A stretch of DNA of 64,000 bases from Mesorhizobium sp. M2A.F.Ca.ET.046.03.2.1 (GTDB taxonomy: Bacteria > Pseudomonadota > Alphaproteobacteria > Rhizobiales > Rhizobiaceae): the NCBI RefSeq assembly GCF_003952425.1, contig NZ_CP034449.1, forward strand, positions 4,154,001-4,218,000, given 5' to 3'. The notes below the pieces were generated by a model. The model saw only the letters and a list, made by a program, of their open reading frames with translations, had not been told where the DNA came from and did not search any database. The translations under genes were made by a program, and so were the position numbers. The stretch's first letter is position 1. The number at the start of each line of letters is the position of its first letter. Below are positions 36,497-44,531 of the stretch, one piece after another.

Positions 36497-37359
36497 GCAC
36501 TGCCACGACGAAGCCGGTTGACTTGCGCGATCTCGCCGACCTGGCGGGCCGCTTCGACCATTTCGTCGTCGACCAATTCGGCGTCCTGCATGACGGCAAT
36601 GCCGCCTATCCGGGCGCTGTCGAAGCGCTGTCAAAGCTCAAGGCCGCCGGAAAGTCGGTCCTGCTTCTGTCCAATTCCGGCAAGCGTGCGGCGCCTAACG
36701 AGGATCGCCTTGTCGGGCTCGGTTTCGAGCGAGGCTCCTGGGACGTCTTCGTCAGTTCCGGCGAAGTCGCCTGGCGGCGCTTTGCCGGGCTGGCCGGACA
36801 AGCCGGTCTGCCCCACGGCACGCGCTGCCTGCTGATTGCGCGCGATGGCGACAGGAGCGCTGTCGACGGCCTCGACATCGTGCTGGTCGACGACGCCGGC
36901 CGGGCCGACGTCATCCTGCTTTCGGCAAGCGAAGGTGACCGTTTCGAGCTCGATCACTATCGCAAGATGCTGGCCCCTGCCGCGGTCTCCGGCGTGCCCT
37001 GTCTGTGCACCAATCCCGACAGGATCATGCTGACGAAATCGGGTCAGCGTTTCGGCGCCGGCAGGATCGCCGAACTCTACGAGGAACTGGGCGGCAACGT
37101 CGAATGGATCGGCAAGCCGCATAGGCCGATCTATGACGCGGCGCTCGCAATGTTGGGCAACCCGCCGCGCGAACGCGTTGTCGGTATCGGCGACAGTATC
37201 GAACACGACATAGCCGGCGCATCTGGCGCAGGCTTGTCGTCGGCGCTGGTGCGTTCGGGCATACTGGCCGAAATGAGCGGTCAGCAACTCAACGAGATGT
37301 TTGCGCGTCACGACGCCCGGCCGGACTTCATCCTGCCGGGCTTCGTCTGGCAGGTCTGA
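36493..37359 (+). CDS. HAD superfamily class IIA hydrolase
   Basis: A 288-aa phosphatase-like protein. Motif I is VVDQFGVLHDG with nucleophile Asp, motif II is LLLSNSGKR, the Lys motif is IGKPHRPIYDAAL and motif III is VGIGDSIEHDIAGASGAG. The cap lies between motifs II and III, as in NagD-like class IIA members. It could dephosphorylate an overflow sugar phosphate from the three kinases of the locus and so guard against toxic build-up. This role is inferred from context. Confidence 0.85.
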   Translation: MSTATTKPVDLRDLADLAGRFDHFVVDQFGVLHDGNAAYPGAVEALSKLKAAGKSVLLLSNSGKRAAPNEDRLVGLGFERGSWDVFVSSGEVAWRRFAGLAGQAGLPHGTRCLLIARDGDRSAVDGLDIVLVDDAGRADVILLSASEGDRFELDHYRKMLAPAAVSGVPCLCTNPDRIMLTKSGQRFGAGRIAELYEELGGNVEWIGKPHRPIYDAALAMLGNPPRERVVGIGDSIEHDIAGASGAGLSSALVRSGILAEMSGQQLNEMFARHDARPDFILPGFVWQV

Positions 37360-37374
37360 GCACGAGGTGAAACC

Positions 37375-38313
37375 ATGGCTTTCACGCTGTCCCTCAACAC
37401 CAATCCGCTGGTCAACCGCTTCGCTGATCCCGACGACCTGATCGACGCGATCGCCTATGGCATCGGCATCAGGGATGTCCAGCTTACGCATGAGTTCGTC
37501 AATCCGGGCTGGCCGGCGGCGACGATCGCGAAATTCATCCGCCTGTTCCGCGCCGCTCTGAATCGTACTGGCGTACGCGTCACGTCGGGCATGACCGGCC
37601 CCTATGGCAGGCTGAATCATTTCGGCCATCCGGATGCCGATGTACGCCGCTACTATGTCGACTGGTTCAAGATTTTCGCCGACATCTCGGCCGAACTGGG
37701 CGCCACAAGCATGGGCACGCAGTTCGCCATCTTCACCCACCAGGACTATGACGATCCCAAGCGCCGCGCTCGGCTGCTCGACATCGCCATGGAGTGCTGG
37801 CGCGAGGTGGCCGAACATGCCAGAGCGGCCGGACTGACCTATCTGTTCTGGGAGCCGATGTCGGTCGGCCGCGAATTCGGCCACACCATCGAGAACTGCC
37901 GGGCGCTGCACGAGCAGATCGAGGCGGCCAATCTCTCCATTCCGCTGTTGATGATGGTCGACATCGACCACGGCGATGTCACGTCGAGCAATCCCGACGA
38001 TATCGACCCCTATGCCTGGGCCGAGGCTTTCCCGAGACAATCGCCGATCATCCACATCAAGCAATCGTCGATGAACAAGGGCGGCCACTGGCCGTTCACC
38101 GCCGCCTACAACAAAGACGGCCGCATAACCCCGCAAAAACTGTTGGAGACGGTTCGGCGCGGCGGTGGCACCGACAACGAGATTTGCCTCGAGTTGTCGT
38201 TCCGTGAGCGCGAGCCGGTCGATCACCAGGTCGTGGCAATGATCCGCGAGTCGGTCGATTATTGGGCGCCGTTCATCGATGCGGGCAGGTCGGCGTTGTT
38301 GCCCCGCAGCTAG
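37375..38313 (+). CDS. eryC: EryC-like tetrulose-phosphate isomerase (TIM barrel)
   Basis: A 312-aa AP-endonuclease/xylose-isomerase-like TIM barrel. It starts AFTLSLNTNPLVNRFADPDD, a sequence I recognise as typical of EryC. Metal and substrate-binding positions are likely in FWEPMSVGREFGHTIENC, MMVDIDHGDVTSSNPDD and IHIKQSSMNKGG and CLELSFREREP. In Brucella EryC isomerises the tetrulose 4-phosphate made by EryB to L-erythrulose 1-phosphate. A GAGGTG ribosome site lies 15 bases after the HAD stop. This is the strongest marker that the locus handles erythritol or a similar tetritol. Confidence 0.85.
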   Translation: MAFTLSLNTNPLVNRFADPDDLIDAIAYGIGIRDVQLTHEFVNPGWPAATIAKFIRLFRAALNRTGVRVTSGMTGPYGRLNHFGHPDADVRRYYVDWFKIFADISAELGATSMGTQFAIFTHQDYDDPKRRARLLDIAMECWREVAEHARAAGLTYLFWEPMSVGREFGHTIENCRALHEQIEAANLSIPLLMMVDIDHGDVTSSNPDDIDPYAWAEAFPRQSPIIHIKQSSMNKGGHWPFTAAYNKDGRITPQKLLETVRRGGGTDNEICLELSFREREPVDHQVVAMIRESVDYWAPFIDAGRSALLPRS

Positions 38314-38779
38314 GATCCCGACGCACGGCAGTGAAATCCGACCTGGCCGCTTACCCGAAGCAATCTACCCTAGATCTTCGAGCGGCGTTCTGCTGCTTCG
38401 GTTCGACAGGATGGCTGCGGGCGCGGCGGTGCTGCTCAGCGACATCGACGCCCCGAGAGCCAGGCGCGCTGGCCGGCAAGGAGATCTAGCGCGCTCGCAA
38501 GCCGGGCGGCTATTTCGTCGTCGGCTCCTCCGGCAGCGAATATGCGCTGCTCGCCGGGCGGAGGCTAGACGTTGAAGCGTGTGATCATCGCTGGCGGCGA
38601 TAAGCCATGCGCCCGGGGCGTCGACGCGCTCACGGTCCGCATGCCGCTGCCGGCGTCGCCGCTCTGCGTCGCTCCAGTCCAACATCGCTGCGGTCGACGG
38701 GCTGGAAGTCGCGCTGAAGGGCGGACAGGTCGGCACCGACCGTTATTTCTCGGCCATCCGCGACGGCCTCGGCGGCTGA
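38314..38779 (+). pseudogene. Remnant of a DUF1537 four-carbon acid sugar kinase
   Basis: Pieces of the family survive in several frames: GYFVVGSSGSEYALLAGRR from the middle of the protein, VIIAGGDKPCARGVDALTVR from the ATP-binding domain and VDGLEVALKGGQVGTDRYFS near the end, with a stop at 38777-38779. These match the conserved VVGSSGxEYAL, VAGGDTS and DGLExxLKGGQVG blocks of DUF1537 kinases that phosphorylate threonate, erythronate and related acids. The N-terminal half is gone and frames change, so it is dead. About 100 bases without features separate it from the dhaK ribosome site. Confidence 0.7.
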
Positions 38780-38879
38780 GCAATTGCTGCGTTGCCTCGG
38801 GAAATCCGCGACACGGCCGCTGCCAGGTGGAAATCCCGGTAACAGTCTGTAGTATCTCGAAAATACTGAAATCGGGAGG

Positions 38880-39893
38880 ATGCCGGTGCAGACCAAGAAG
38901 ATCATCAACGACGGCAACCGCGCCGTTGACGAGATGCTGGAAGGGATCCTCGCCGCGCATCCCGCTCACCTCAGGAGCGTTGACGGCAGCCCGCGCTCTA
39001 TCATCGCCCGCGACGGTCCGAGATCCGGCAAGGTCGGACTCGTCATCGGCGGCGGCTCCGGCCACGAGCCGACCTTTCTCGGCTTTGTCGGCAAGGGGCT
39101 GGCGGACGCAGCCGCCATCGGCAACGTCTTTGCCTCGCCGCCACCCGATCCGATCCTGGAATGCGCCAAGGCAGCGAGCGGCGGTGCCGGGGTGCTGTTC
39201 ATGTACGGCAACTACGCCGGCGACGTGATGAACTTCGACATGGCAGCCGAGATGGCGGCGATGGACGACATCGAGGTGCGCACCGTGCTGACGACCGACG
39301 ATGTCGCTTCGGCGCCGCGCGACCAGCGGGGAAGACGCCGCGGCGTCGCCGGCAATTTCTTCATCTTCAAGGCCGCGGGCGCGGCCTGCGACCGCATGCT
39401 TTCATTCGACGAGGTCGAGCGCATCGTCCGCAAGGCCAACGACCACACCTTCACCATGGGTGTCGCCTTGTCGCCTTGTTCGCTGCCGCAGACGCGGCGG
39501 CCGAATTTCGAGATCGGCGCTGACGAGATGGAGATCGGCATGGGCATCCACGGCGAGCCCGGCATCGCGCGCGGCGCGCTCAAGAGCGCCGATGCTATCA
39601 CCGACGAGATGCTGGATAGGATTCTCGCCGAAATGGAGCCGTCACGCGGCGACAAGGTCGCCGTGCTCGTCAATTCGCTGGGCTCGACGCCACTGATGGA
39701 ACTCTACATCATGAACCGTCGGCTCAAGCAGAGGCTCGACGACATCGGTGTCTCGGTGCACGCGACCTGGGTCGGCAATTACTGCACCTCGCTGGAAATG
39801 GCCGGCGCCTCCGTAACCTTGGAGCATCTCGACGAGGAGCTGCAGACGATGCTCGACCATCCTTGCGACTGTGCGATGTTCAGGGCCGGCTGA
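38880..39893 (+). CDS. dhaK: DhaK, substrate-binding subunit of a dihydroxyacetone/erythrulose-type kinase
   Basis: A 337-aa DhaK. GGGSGHEPTFLGFVGKG is the family N-terminal block and the covalent substrate-binding His is in MGIHGEPGIARGAL. VYGNYAGD-like FMYGNYAGDVMNFDMA is also typical. DhaK binds the carbonyl of a short ketose through the His while DhaL supplies ATP. No DhaM phosphotransferase subunit is present, so ATP rather than PEP is the likely donor. DhaK relatives in mycobacteria phosphorylate L-erythrulose, so a tetrulose is a reasonable alternative to dihydroxyacetone. A GGAGG site precedes the ATG; dhaL follows 10 bases later. Confidence 0.85.
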   Translation: MPVQTKKIINDGNRAVDEMLEGILAAHPAHLRSVDGSPRSIIARDGPRSGKVGLVIGGGSGHEPTFLGFVGKGLADAAAIGNVFASPPPDPILECAKAASGGAGVLFMYGNYAGDVMNFDMAAEMAAMDDIEVRTVLTTDDVASAPRDQRGRRRGVAGNFFIFKAAGAACDRMLSFDEVERIVRKANDHTFTMGVALSPCSLPQTRRPNFEIGADEMEIGMGIHGEPGIARGALKSADAITDEMLDRILAEMEPSRGDKVAVLVNSLGSTPLMELYIMNRRLKQRLDDIGVSVHATWVGNYCTSLEMAGASVTLEHLDEELQTMLDHPCDCAMFRAG

Positions 39894-39903
39894 GGAGTTC
39901 GCC

Positions 39904-40563
39904 ATGACCTCGATCGGCTCGCCTGAACTGAAAAAGATGTTCGACGCCATCGCCGCCGCGATCGCGGCGGACAAGGACCGGCTCTGTCAACTCGACGGGA
40001 TCATCGGCGATGCCGATCACGGTATCGCCATGGAGCTCGGCTTCAACGCAGCGCGCGACGCGGTTGCCGACCTCAATCTCACCGCAACCGACCCGACAGC
40101 TCTGCTCAACACGGCGGCGAAATCATTCCTCAATGCGGTCGGCGCGTCGTCCGGGCCGCTCTACGCAACTGCCTTCATGCGCGGCGCCGCCGCCGTCAAG
40201 GGCAAGACGAAGCTCGACGCCGACGATGCCATCGCCATGTTCCAGGCGATGGCGCAGGGCATCAAGGATCGCGGCAAGGCCGAGCTCGGCGAAAAGACCA
40301 TGGTCGATGCCTGGCAGCCAGCGGCCGAAGCCGCTGGTGCCGCGCGGGCTGCTGGCAAGAGCCTCGCAGACAGTCTTGCCGTGGCACTTGCCGCCGCCGA
40401 GCGCGGCGCCGAAGCCACCAAGGACATGATCGCCGCCAAGGGCCGTTCCTCACGCCTCGGCGAGCGGTCGCTTGGCCATGTCGATCCAGGCGCGGCCTCG
40501 GCCGTCACGGTCATCGGCGCAATGGCGCAGAGCTTAAACAGCGCAATTCCAGGAAAAGTGTGA
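39904..40563 (+). CDS. dhaL: DhaL, ATP-binding subunit of the DhaK-type kinase
   Basis: A 219-aa DhaL. The metal/ADP-binding block is GIIGDADHGIAMELGFN, with Ala in the place of the usual second Gly of GDGDHG. NAVGASSGPLYATAFMRGA and GRSSRLGERSLGHVDPGA are family-typical. ATG 39904 follows a GAGGAG site; the open frame runs further up into dhaK but without a start signal. It completes the kinase with DhaK. Only 39 bases separate its stop from the end of the convergent rpiB gene, leaving little room for a shared terminator. Confidence 0.85.
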   Translation: MTSIGSPELKKMFDAIAAAIAADKDRLCQLDGIIGDADHGIAMELGFNAARDAVADLNLTATDPTALLNTAAKSFLNAVGASSGPLYATAFMRGAAAVKGKTKLDADDAIAMFQAMAQGIKDRGKAELGEKTMVDAWQPAAEAAGAARAAGKSLADSLAVALAAAERGAEATKDMIAAKGRSSRLGERSLGHVDPGAASAVTVIGAMAQSLNSAIPGKV

Positions 40564-40602
40564 AGCGGTTTTCCGTCCGGACTTGCGTCACAACAAGCAG
40601 CG

Positions 40603-41043
40603 TTAGCGCTTTGCCTCGTCGAGGCGGTTGATCGCCTGGACGTTGCCGGCCGATGGTCCCTTCTCGTCGAATTCGGAAGCGAGCCAAGTGTCGACGATCG
40701 CCTTGGCAAGCTCCGGCCCGATGACGCGGGCGCCCATGGTGATGATCTGCGCATTGTTGGATTTGGCCGCGCGTTCCGCTGAATAAGTGTCGTGGGTGAG
40801 TGCCGCACGGATGCCCGGCACCTTGTTGGCCGAGATCGAGACGCCGATGCCGGTGCCGCAGAACAGGATGCCGCGGTCGTTCTTGCCGTCGACGATCGTC
40901 TGGGCGAGGTTCTGCGAAAGGTCGGCGTAGTAGCCGAGCTGGCTGAGATCGCTGACGGTAAGGCCAGGCTTGGTGGCGAGGTGCGCCGCGATCACGTCGA
41001 GGAGCGGCTTGCCGGCGCTGTCGGCTCCGATGGCTATCTTCAT
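40603..41043 (-). CDS. rpiB: RpiB/LacAB-family sugar-phosphate isomerase (EryI-like)
   Basis: A 146-aa RpiB. The active-site Cys is in [17 protein letters not shown] and the His in [14 protein letters not shown]. In Brucella and mycobacteria such enzymes turn D-erythrulose 4-phosphate into D-erythrose 4-phosphate, the last step of erythritol breakdown. The last gene of the DeoR-TpiA-RpiB operon, 43 bases after tpiA. This operon faces the main block. The gene set matches the Brucella trio of DeoR regulator, TpiA2 and RpiB. Confidence 0.85.
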   Translation of the reverse strand: MKIAIGADSAGKPLLDVIAAHLATKPGLTVSDLSQLGYYADLSQNLAQTIVDGKNDRGILFCGTGIGVSISANKVPGIRAALTHDTYSAERAAKSNNAQIITMGARVIGPELAKAIVDTWLASEFDEKGPSAGNVQAINRLDEAKR

Positions 41044-41086
41044 GGTTCTTGTCCTTCCTTTGACTCAAATGTGCTTTCGATCGGAT

Positions 41087-41845
41087 TCAGATCGCTGCCA
41101 AGGCGCGCCGCAGGATGTCGATGTAGCCTTCGGCCTGCCAGGCGGAGCGGCCGATGAACAGGCCATCGACATTGGGTTGGCCGATCAGTTCGGCGGCGTT
41201 CTGCGGATTGACGCTGCCGCCATATAGCACCGGCGGCGATGCGAGCAGCAGGGCAGTGGCCACTCTCTTGATCAGCGCCTGCTGCTTGTCGGCATAGTCG
41301 GAACTGGCTGGGATGCCCTTGTCGCCGATCGCCCAGACCGGCTCATAGGCAAACAGAATCCTGGCTGACTTTGCTTCTCCCTCCAGGAACTGCAGCGCGC
41401 CTTCGACCTGCGCCGTCAGTACCGCACCGGCCCTGCCGCTCTCGCGTTCGGGCAGCGTCTCGCCGACGCAGATCAGCGGCACCAGCCCGTGCCTCACCGC
41501 CGCCGCCGTCTTCAGGCCGACAGCGTGGTCGCTCTCGCCGAAATGCTCGCGCCTTTCGCTGTGGCCGAGCTCGACCAGATCGAGGCCGCAATCCTTGAGC
41601 ATCGGCGGCGAGATCTCGCCGGTCCAGGCGCCGTTGTCGGCCCAATGCATGTTCTGCGCGCCGACCTTGATGTGCGTTGACGACAGCGCCTTCTTGACTT
41701 CGCGCACCGCCGTGAAAGGCGGGATGACGAAGGGCTGGATGCGCTTGTCGAAGCCAAGAGTGAACGCGGCGATCGCTTCGGCGAAAGCAAGCGCTTCAGC
41801 AAGCGTCTTGTTCATCTTCCAGCTTGTTCCGACCCAGTACGTCAC
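41087..41845 (-). CDS. tpiA: Triosephosphate-isomerase-like enzyme (EryH-like)
   Basis: A TIM of 252 aa from the preferred start. Catalytic residues are Lys in GTSWKMNKTLAEA, His in LVELGHSERREHF and Glu in FAYEPVWAIG; the phosphate loop is VLYGGSVNPQNAAEL. The GTG at 41845 is chosen because AGGAG lies 7 bases upstream; a TTG at 41866 overlapping the DeoR stop would add seven residues without a ribosome site. In Brucella the second TpiA copy in the ery region converts L-erythrulose 1-phosphate to D-erythrulose 4-phosphate. The context supports this over glycolysis. Confidence 0.85.
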   Translation of the reverse strand: MTYWVGTSWKMNKTLAEALAFAEAIAAFTLGFDKRIQPFVIPPFTAVREVKKALSSTHIKVGAQNMHWADNGAWTGEISPPMLKDCGLDLVELGHSERREHFGESDHAVGLKTAAAVRHGLVPLICVGETLPERESGRAGAVLTAQVEGALQFLEGEAKSARILFAYEPVWAIGDKGIPASSDYADKQQALIKRVATALLLASPPVLYGGSVNPQNAAELIGQPNVDGLFIGRSAWQAEGYIDILRRALAAI

Positions 41846-41862
41846 GCCTGCGCTCCTGATGT

Positions 41863-42633
41863 TCAATCTCTGTTGTCGACAACCGTCAGCGAAATCCCCG
41901 CGGCTTCCAGTTCTTCGCGCGCGGGCGGCTCCAGCTCGCCGCCGGTGAAGACGGTGTTGAACGCCCTGAGGTCGGTGAGAAAGTGCAATGCCGTGCGGCC
42001 GAACTTGCCATGATCGACCAGCAGGTATTTGCGCGCCGCGGCCGCCATCATCAGCCTCTTGGTCTGCACGACCTCCTGGTCCTGGTGAAATGCCGCAGCG
42101 CCGTAGATGGCCGACGACGAGAGAAAGGCGACATCGGCGCGAAGCGACCGCAGCGTCTCCTCTGCGATGAGGCCGAAGAAACCGTGGAATTTCTTGTTGT
42201 ACTGGCCGCCAAGCGCGATCAGGGTGATGCCGCTGAGCCCCGACAGCTCCTGGATGACGGCGAGGTTATTGGTGATCACCGTCAGCGGGCGCAACTCGGC
42301 CAAATGCGCGGCTATGCCACCTGCCGTCGAGCCATCGTCGATAATCACGGTCTGGCCGGGCTCGATCGTCGCCACGGCCGCTATTGCCAAGCGGCGCTTT
42401 TCGTCGCCCGCCTGTTTTTGGCGGTAGCGGAAATCGCTCTCGAACAGGCCGCTCGACTGGATTGAGGCGCCGCCACGCACCTTGCGCAGAAAGCCGCTTT
42501 CCTCGAGCTCGTCGAGGTCGCGATGCACGGTCATCTTGGAGACGGCGAAACGCGAAGCGAGATCGTCGACGGAAGCCGTGCCGGCCTCCATCAGGAAATC
42601 CATGATGCCTTGTCTGCGGTTGTTGCTTTTCAT
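41863..42633 (-). CDS. DeoR-family regulator of the tpiA-rpiB operon
   Basis: A 256-aa DeoR regulator. The helix-turn-helix is RFAVSKMTVHRDLDELEESG (about 28-47) and the effector domain contains IDDGSTAGGIAAHL, TVITNNLAVIQEL and ALGGQYN-like IALGGQYNKKFHG. The domain senses sugar phosphates. It is first in the operon with tpiA and rpiB and very likely controls itself through the inverted repeat just upstream. Confidence 0.9.
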   Translation of the reverse strand: MKSNNRRQGIMDFLMEAGTASVDDLASRFAVSKMTVHRDLDELEESGFLRKVRGGASIQSSGLFESDFRYRQKQAGDEKRRLAIAAVATIEPGQTVIIDDGSTAGGIAAHLAELRPLTVITNNLAVIQELSGLSGITLIALGGQYNKKFHGFFGLIAEETLRSLRADVAFLSSSAIYGAAAFHQDQEVVQTKRLMMAAAARKYLLVDHGKFGRTALHFLTDLRAFNTVFTGGELEPPAREELEAAGISLTVVDNRD

Positions 42634-42662
42634 TGCAGGCGCCCTTCGAAACGCGCCGTCTA

Positions 42663-42705
42663 TATCACATCAATATCCCATGAAGATATCAGATTTTTTG
42701 TGATA
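42663..42705 (-). promoter_or_regulatory. Probable operator/promoter of the DeoR-tpiA-rpiB operon
   Basis: A perfect inverted repeat, TATCACA (42663-42669) and TGTGATA (42699-42705), lies 30-72 bases before the DeoR start in an AT-rich stretch. A GATATC palindrome sits between the arms. AT-rich direct and inverted repeats of this kind are typical DeoR sites. Binding has not been shown. Confidence 0.6.
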
Positions 42706-42857
42706 ATGTGTTATTATTCGCAGCATTCATGAGATTTTCACGCACCGTTGAAAGGTTAGCGCACGACACCAGCCGGCCAGGAGCGAGCCATGTCCCGGCT
42801 TCAGGCGCATCAAACAACTAGAAGTTCATGGCACGCAGGGTCTAAGCGGGCGCGCCG

Positions 42858-43017
42858 TTGTTGGCCTCGCGTGCGGAGGCCGAGGTGCCGAGCGCGGCTC
42901 AGCCGAAATTGAGGCGGCAAGCCATCGCGCCGCTCAGGATCAACAGGCAGCCCTATGAACTGTCGCTCGATTCCAGAACCAGCCTTCTCGACGCAATCCG
43001 GGCCCATGTCGGGCCGA
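42858..43017 (+). pseudogene. N-terminal remnant of an aldehyde/xanthine oxidoreductase 2Fe-2S subunit
   Basis: The frame gives LRINRQPYELSLDSRTSLLD and AIRAHVGPTAS. This matches the start of PaoA/YagT-type iron-sulfur subunits, just before the first cluster cysteines (normally GCDHGQCGAC), which are missing. The similarity ends near 43017 and the rest of the gene is absent. Neither the FAD nor the molybdenum subunit gene is nearby. Confidence 0.65.
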
Positions 43018-43209
43018 CGGCAAGCGCGTGCTGTCTTGCCCTGAGCTTCGTGATGAATGATGCGGCGGTGAATGCTATCTTCGTACATTCCAAGGGTGCT
43101 CCCCAGCACTCGCCGCAAGAAGCAGCTAGCGCGAACGCTGTGGGTGCTAGGAACGTGCAGGAGCGTCTTGGTCCTCCGAGGTCGTTGCCAACGTTTGTTG
43201 TCACGGAGG

Positions 43210-43375
43210 TTGAACGTCCGCTGTCATTCCTTCCTGTACAAAAGCGGACCTACGGATTTCGGCCCCAAAGCGGCAGCTCGATAGTTCTACAAGTCACGAT
43301 CGACCGGGGTTGCTTTTCGAACTTTTTATCTCGCCCCTCGGCCGAATTGCAGGCGCTTGTAAAAGATACCGCGCT
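43210..43375 (+). repeat. Dispersed intergenic repeat, copy R1
   Basis: Contains the inverted pair GTCCGCT (43216-43222) and AGCGGAC (43243-43249), then CGGCCCCAAAGCGGCAG, CTACAAGTCACGATCGACC and CTTTTCGAACTTTTTATCTC. About 100 bases from 43261 align with copy R2 at 56511-56620, and the middle with R3. It does not code and looks like a small mobile or relic intergenic element. Confidence 0.6.
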
Positions 43376-43519
43376 ATAAGCCGTCCGCTGTGGGCCACGC
43401 CTGACCTAGTCGACTTCGAGCCAAATGCCCGTTCACTTCAGCGGCATCCAGATGGCGGGACCGTCGCTATCAGCCCCCTTCGAAATACCGAACAATAGCG
43501 GCCGTCGGTCGTGCCGATT

Positions 43520-44425
43520 TCAAATGACGAGATCTTCCCAGTAAGGGGGCTCGCCAAACGCGGCCTTCAGATGTTCTGCCAGCGCGCGGAGTTTTGCCGA
43601 GGGGCGTCTGCCCTCGGGATGTGCAAGGTAGATGAACTCCGGCGCAGGCTGGACTCCGACGTCGATGACCTTGAGTTTGCCGTTGCGAATGTCGGATCCG
43701 CATATGAACAGAGGCAACAGCGCGACGCCAAGACCGGCGATCGCTGCGTCGCGCATCATGTCCCCATTGTTGACCCTGAGACCTACACGGGCGCGCACCA
43801 TCTCGATGCCGGTCGAAGTGGCGAAGCGCCAATCAGCCACGCCGCGATTGGTGTAGAAGATGCCCTTGTGGGCGTCGAGTTGCTCGATCGTTGCCGGCGT
43901 TCCGAGGCTGGCCAGATAATCGCCAGACGCCACCAAAACGCGACGGCTCGGCGCGAGGCGCCAGACCATCAAGCGGGAATCGTCGATGGCCCCGTGCCGC
44001 ACCACGCCGTCATAGATGCCCGAAGCGATGTCGACGCGACGGTCGTCGAGTTCGAGGGACATCTCGATGTCAGGATTGGCTGCCAGAAAAGGATAGAGCG
44101 CCGGCCCCAGATGCATGCGGCCGAAGGTGACGGGTGCGGAGATCCGCATGGGGCCACTCAGGGTTCCCCGGCGCTCCGCCAGGTCTGTCGCTGCTTCCGA
44201 AACCTCACGTAGGATTCGCTTGGCGCGCTCGAAAAAGGCGGTTCCATCTTCCGTCACCGACACCTTGCGCGTCGTGCGGTGAAGCAGCGTGGCCCCGAGG
44301 CTGCATTCCAGCTCGGCCAACCGCTCGCTGACCACCGACTTCGAGAGCCGGAGCGTGCGAGCTGCTCCGCTGATCGAGCCTTCCTCGGCGACCGCAACGA
44401 AGCTGGCAATACCATCCAATTTCAC
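43520..44425 (-). CDS. LysR-family transcriptional regulator
   Basis: A 301-aa LysR regulator from GTG 44425. The winged helix begins KLDGIASFVAVAEEGSISGA, followed by LSKSVVSERLAELECSLG. The effector domain follows (MRISAPVTFGRMHLGPALYP; GLGVALLPLF). The open frame extends 53 codons upstream to 44584, but that part crosses the divergent promoter and overlaps the SDR gene, so it is rejected. It is divergent from the SDR at 44532 with the operator-like palindrome between them, the classic layout for control of the neighbour. It is CrgA/AaeR-like in subfamily. Confidence 0.9.
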   Translation of the reverse strand: MKLDGIASFVAVAEEGSISGAARTLRLSKSVVSERLAELECSLGATLLHRTTRKVSVTEDGTAFFERAKRILREVSEAATDLAERRGTLSGPMRISAPVTFGRMHLGPALYPFLAANPDIEMSLELDDRRVDIASGIYDGVVRHGAIDDSRLMVWRLAPSRRVLVASGDYLASLGTPATIEQLDAHKGIFYTNRGVADWRFATSTGIEMVRARVGLRVNNGDMMRDAAIAGLGVALLPLFICGSDIRNGKLKVIDVGVQPAPEFIYLAHPEGRRPSAKLRALAEHLKAAFGEPPYWEDLVI

Positions 44426-44442
44426 TGTTCGTAGTTTCCGAA

Positions 44443-44459
44443 AAATAGATCCGCTATTT
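44443..44459 (+). promoter_or_regulatory. LysR-type operator between the divergent regulator and SDR
   Basis: The palindrome AAATAG-ATCCG-CTATTT has perfect arms and a T-N11-A core. It lies in the 106-base gap between the LysR start (44425) and the SDR start (44532), where a LysR protein would bind to repress itself and control the SDR. Confidence 0.65.
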
Positions 44460-44531
44460 GCATAATAGTCCGAACATGCTGCCGGCACCATATTCGCCGT
44501 CACCAAACACCGATCTTGAGGAACCGAGGTA

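Noticed and set aside
26000..42000. Long open frames on the strand opposite the polyol genes, some over 500 codons
   Set aside because: They are shadows created by high GC at third codon positions; they lack motifs, are low in complexity and conflict with clear genes.
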